From Planctomycetales bacterium (GTDB lineage: Bacteria > Planctomycetota > Planctomycetia > Isosphaerales > Isosphaeraceae), in assembly GCA_027452145.1 (NCBI GenBank), contig DAIDHB010000190.1, positions 1-34,491 on the forward strand: a DNA stretch of 34,491 nt, read 5' to 3'. The notes beneath the pieces were generated by a model. It was not told the DNA's origin and searched no databases. It saw only the letters and a program-made list of their open reading frames with translations. Position numbers and translations under genes: made by a program. Positions 32,854 to 34,491 of this stretch are shown here, piece by piece. The stretch's first letter is position 1; every line of letters begins with the position of its first letter.

Positions 32854-34269
32854 ATGAACACCCCCTTCGCGACGAACCGCCGCGCCTTCCTCGGCCAGTA
32901 CGCCGGCTCGATCGGCGGCCTGGCGCTCGCCCACCTGCTCGGGCAGGAGCGGGGGCGAGCCAGGGCCGGTGAGATCGCTGGACCGCGTCCGCGCCCGAGG
33001 GCCAAATCGGTGATCTGCCTGTTCCAGCACGGCGGGCCGAGCCAGATGGACCTGTTCGACCCCAAGCCGATACTGTCGCGGTATCACGGCAAGCCGTACC
33101 CCGGCAAGCTGGAGATCCACTTCGACAAGGCGGCGGGCAACCTGCTCGAGTCACCCTTCCGGTTCCGGCCGCACGGCCAGTCGGGGACGGTCCTCAGCGA
33201 GCTGTTGCCGCACACCGCGGGCATCGTGGACGAGCTGACGCTGGTGCGCTCGATGACGACGGACTCGGTCGACCACGAATCAGCGCTGCGGCTGATCCAC
33301 ACCGGCAAGGTCCTGGCGGGCCGGCCGACGTGGGGCTCGTGGGTCGTGTATGCCCTGGGCGCCGAGAACCGCAATCTTCCGGCGTATGTGGTACTGGGCG
33401 ACCCCGGCGGCCTGCCGGTCGACGGCGTCCGCAACTGGTCGAGCGGCTGGCTGCCGGCCACCTGCCAGGGCACGCCCTTTCGCTCCGGGGATGCGCCCGT
33501 GCTGCACCTGAAGCCTCCGGCGGACGTCACGCCGTCGGCTCGCGCGGGACAGCTCGGGTTCCTCGACGAATTGAACCGCATCCATCTCGATCGGCATCCC
33601 GGCCAGCGCGAGCTGGAGGCGCGGATCGCCAATTTCGAGGTGGCCGCGGCGATGCAGACGGCGGTCCCCGAGGCGCTCGACCTGTCGAGCGAGTCGCCCG
33701 CGACGCGGCAAATGTACGGCCTGGACGACCCGGCGACGCATGAGTATGCGACGCGGTGTTTGCTCGCCCGCCGGCTGGTCGAGCGGGGCGTCCGGTTCGT
33801 GCAGATCTTTTTGAGCGGCCAGCCGTGGGACACGCACGACAAGAACGCGCAGACGCTCCGTTCGCTCTGCGCCCGCACCGACCGCCCGAGCGCCGCGCTC
33901 GTAATGGATCTCCGCCAGCGGGGATTGCTCGATGAGACGATCGTGCTCTGGACGGGCGAGTTCGGCCGGTTGCCGGTCTCGCAGGGCAAGGACGGCCGCG
34001 ACCACAACCGCCACGGGTTCTCACTCTGGCTGGCCGGCGGCAGATTCCGGGCCGGATACACCCACGGCGCGACCGACGAGTTCGGCTACAAATCGATCGA
34101 CAAGGTCGTGAGCGTTTATGACCTCCAGGCAACGCTGCTGCACGCGCTGGGCCTCGACCACCGCAAGCTGTCCTATCCGCACGAGGGCCGCCTCGACACC
34201 CTCACCGACGCGGCAGTCAGCGGCGCGAAGGTCGTGCCCGAGCTGCTGGCGCATTACGCCGGCAGGTAA
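32854..34269 (+). CDS. DUF1501 protein, Tat-exported, partner of second PSCyt protein
   Basis: The 471-residue product opens with a twin-arginine signal (NRRAFLGQYAGSIGGLALAHLL). It carries DUF1501 landmarks: LFQHGGPSQMDLFDPKP near residue 52, SMTTDSVDHESALRL, FLSGQPWDTHD, VLWTGEFGRLPVSQGKDGRDHNRHGFS and LAGGRFRAGYTHG. Metal-ligand-type Asp, Glu and His residues appear intact. It follows the PSCyt gene by 6 bp. It shares the RRLVERGVRFVQI stretch with the first DUF1501 protein but diverges elsewhere, so the two modules are paralogous rather than a recent duplication. Its exact enzymatic role is unknown. Confidence 0.9.
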   Translation: MNTPFATNRRAFLGQYAGSIGGLALAHLLGQERGRARAGEIAGPRPRPRAKSVICLFQHGGPSQMDLFDPKPILSRYHGKPYPGKLEIHFDKAAGNLLESPFRFRPHGQSGTVLSELLPHTAGIVDELTLVRSMTTDSVDHESALRLIHTGKVLAGRPTWGSWVVYALGAENRNLPAYVVLGDPGGLPVDGVRNWSSGWLPATCQGTPFRSGDAPVLHLKPPADVTPSARAGQLGFLDELNRIHLDRHPGQRELEARIANFEVAAAMQTAVPEALDLSSESPATRQMYGLDDPATHEYATRCLLARRLVERGVRFVQIFLSGQPWDTHDKNAQTLRSLCARTDRPSAALVMDLRQRGLLDETIVLWTGEFGRLPVSQGKDGRDHNRHGFSLWLAGGRFRAGYTHGATDEFGYKSIDKVVSVYDLQATLLHALGLDHRKLSYPHEGRLDTLTDAAVSGAKVVPELLAHYAGR

Positions 34270-34275
34270 GATCCT

Positions 34276-34335
34276 CAAGTAGGTCGGGCATTCTTGCCCG
34301 ACGCTCAGGCCCCGTCGGGCAAGACTGCCCCGACC
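34276..34335. repeat. Dispersed palindrome, copy 5
   Basis: Two facing arms, GTAGGTCGGGCATTCTTGCC at the left and a slightly altered GTCGGGCAAGACTGCC at the right, start 7 bp after the DUF1501 stop. The stem could end transcription of the module. Confidence 0.85.
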
Positions 34336-34374
34336 GCCGCGGACGACCGAGCCGTCCTCAATCGGGAGACTCGA

Positions 34375-34400
34375 CCACGAATGACACGAAGGGCACGAAT
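34375..34400. repeat. CCACGAATGRCACGAAGG element, copy 3 (single arm)
   Basis: CCACGAATGACACGAAGGGC matches the left arm of the elements at 18969 and 19093 with two or three differences. No facing arm follows; instead a palindrome copy starts 13 bp later. Confidence 0.75.
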
Positions 34401-34413
34401 GAGAAGAGATCCT

Positions 34414-34491
34414 CAAGTAGGTCGGGCATTCTTGCCCGACGCTCAGGCCCCGTCGGGCATTCTTGCCCGACGCTCAGGCCCCGTCGGGCAA
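34414..34491. repeat. Dispersed palindrome, copy 6, tandem and running off the window
   Basis: The arm GTAGGTCGGGCATTCTTGCC is followed by repeated GCTCAGGCCCC + GTCGGGCA units in direct order (31-bp period). The tandem continues past the end of the window. Bases 34407-34459 duplicate 34269-34321 exactly (53 bp). Confidence 0.8.

Noticed and set aside
30031..33120. Minus-strand open frame of 1029 codons
   Set aside because: It lies opposite the well-supported DUF1501 and PSCyt genes, is rich in Arg, Gly and Ala with no domain, and is the usual high-GC antisense shadow.
1..34491. Insertion sequence or prophage
   Set aside because: No transposase, integrase or phage structural gene is seen; the repeats are short and non-coding.

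Overview
The window looks like chromosome of a planctomycete, most likely from the Isosphaeraceae/Gemmataceae side of the phylum. The evidence is very high GC with GC-rich third codon positions, two copies of the planctomycete-typical pair of a PSCyt1/DUF1549/DUF1553 cytochrome-like protein and a DUF1501 protein, secreted carboxypeptidase-regulatory-like repeat proteins, and many short palindromic repeats between genes. I see no rRNA, tRNA, CRISPR array, transposase or phage gene.

Layout. 1-1979 (+): hairpin-rich leader, a small acidic protein, a Tat-exported metallo-beta-lactamase-fold protein with a zinc ribbon, and a Uma2-type nuclease-fold protein. 2035-3955 (-): an AAA ATPase followed 7 bp later by a DUF4276/TOPRIM-like protein, a candidate two-gene defence unit. 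4110-6695 (+): soluble transhydrogenase SthA, then a secreted Lys-rich leucine-rich-repeat protein. 6804-7160 (-): YkgJ-type Cys-cluster protein. 7549-11296 (+): MFS anion transporter and a membrane-anchored sulfatase-superfamily enzyme. 11280-13550 (-): PQ-loop/SemiSWEET-like membrane protein and an ATP-dependent DNA ligase. 13798-18939 (+): a 1199-residue seven-repeat secreted protein and a secreted protein with two EF-hand-like loops, whose reading frame continues past an in-frame TGA. 19348-22034 (+): two overlapping GT87-type membrane glycosyltransferases. 22095-24307 (+): a CcsA/HemX-like membrane protein overlapping hemA. 24389-24999 (+): a Phd/VapC-type toxin-antitoxin pair. 25324-34269 (+): two consecutive PSCyt-DUF1549-DUF1553 + DUF1501 modules.

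How genes work together. Clear functional couplings are the ATPase/DUF4276 pair, ccsA-like/hemA (tetrapyrrole supply), the toxin-antitoxin pair, the overlapping glycosyltransferases and the two cytochrome/DUF1501 modules. The rest is a patchwork of one- and two-gene units separated by repeats.

The points most worth a second look are: (1) the in-frame TGA at 18802 followed by 44 codons with about 91% GC3; (2) the ATPase/TOPRIM-like pair; (3) a dispersed palindrome built on GTCGGGCA/TGCCCGAC in six places, one of which has become the C-terminal tail of a glycosyltransferase; (4) TACAAT boxes, of which I found four, all intergenic and all pointing at a gene. Motifs and boundaries were read by eye; no database search was run.
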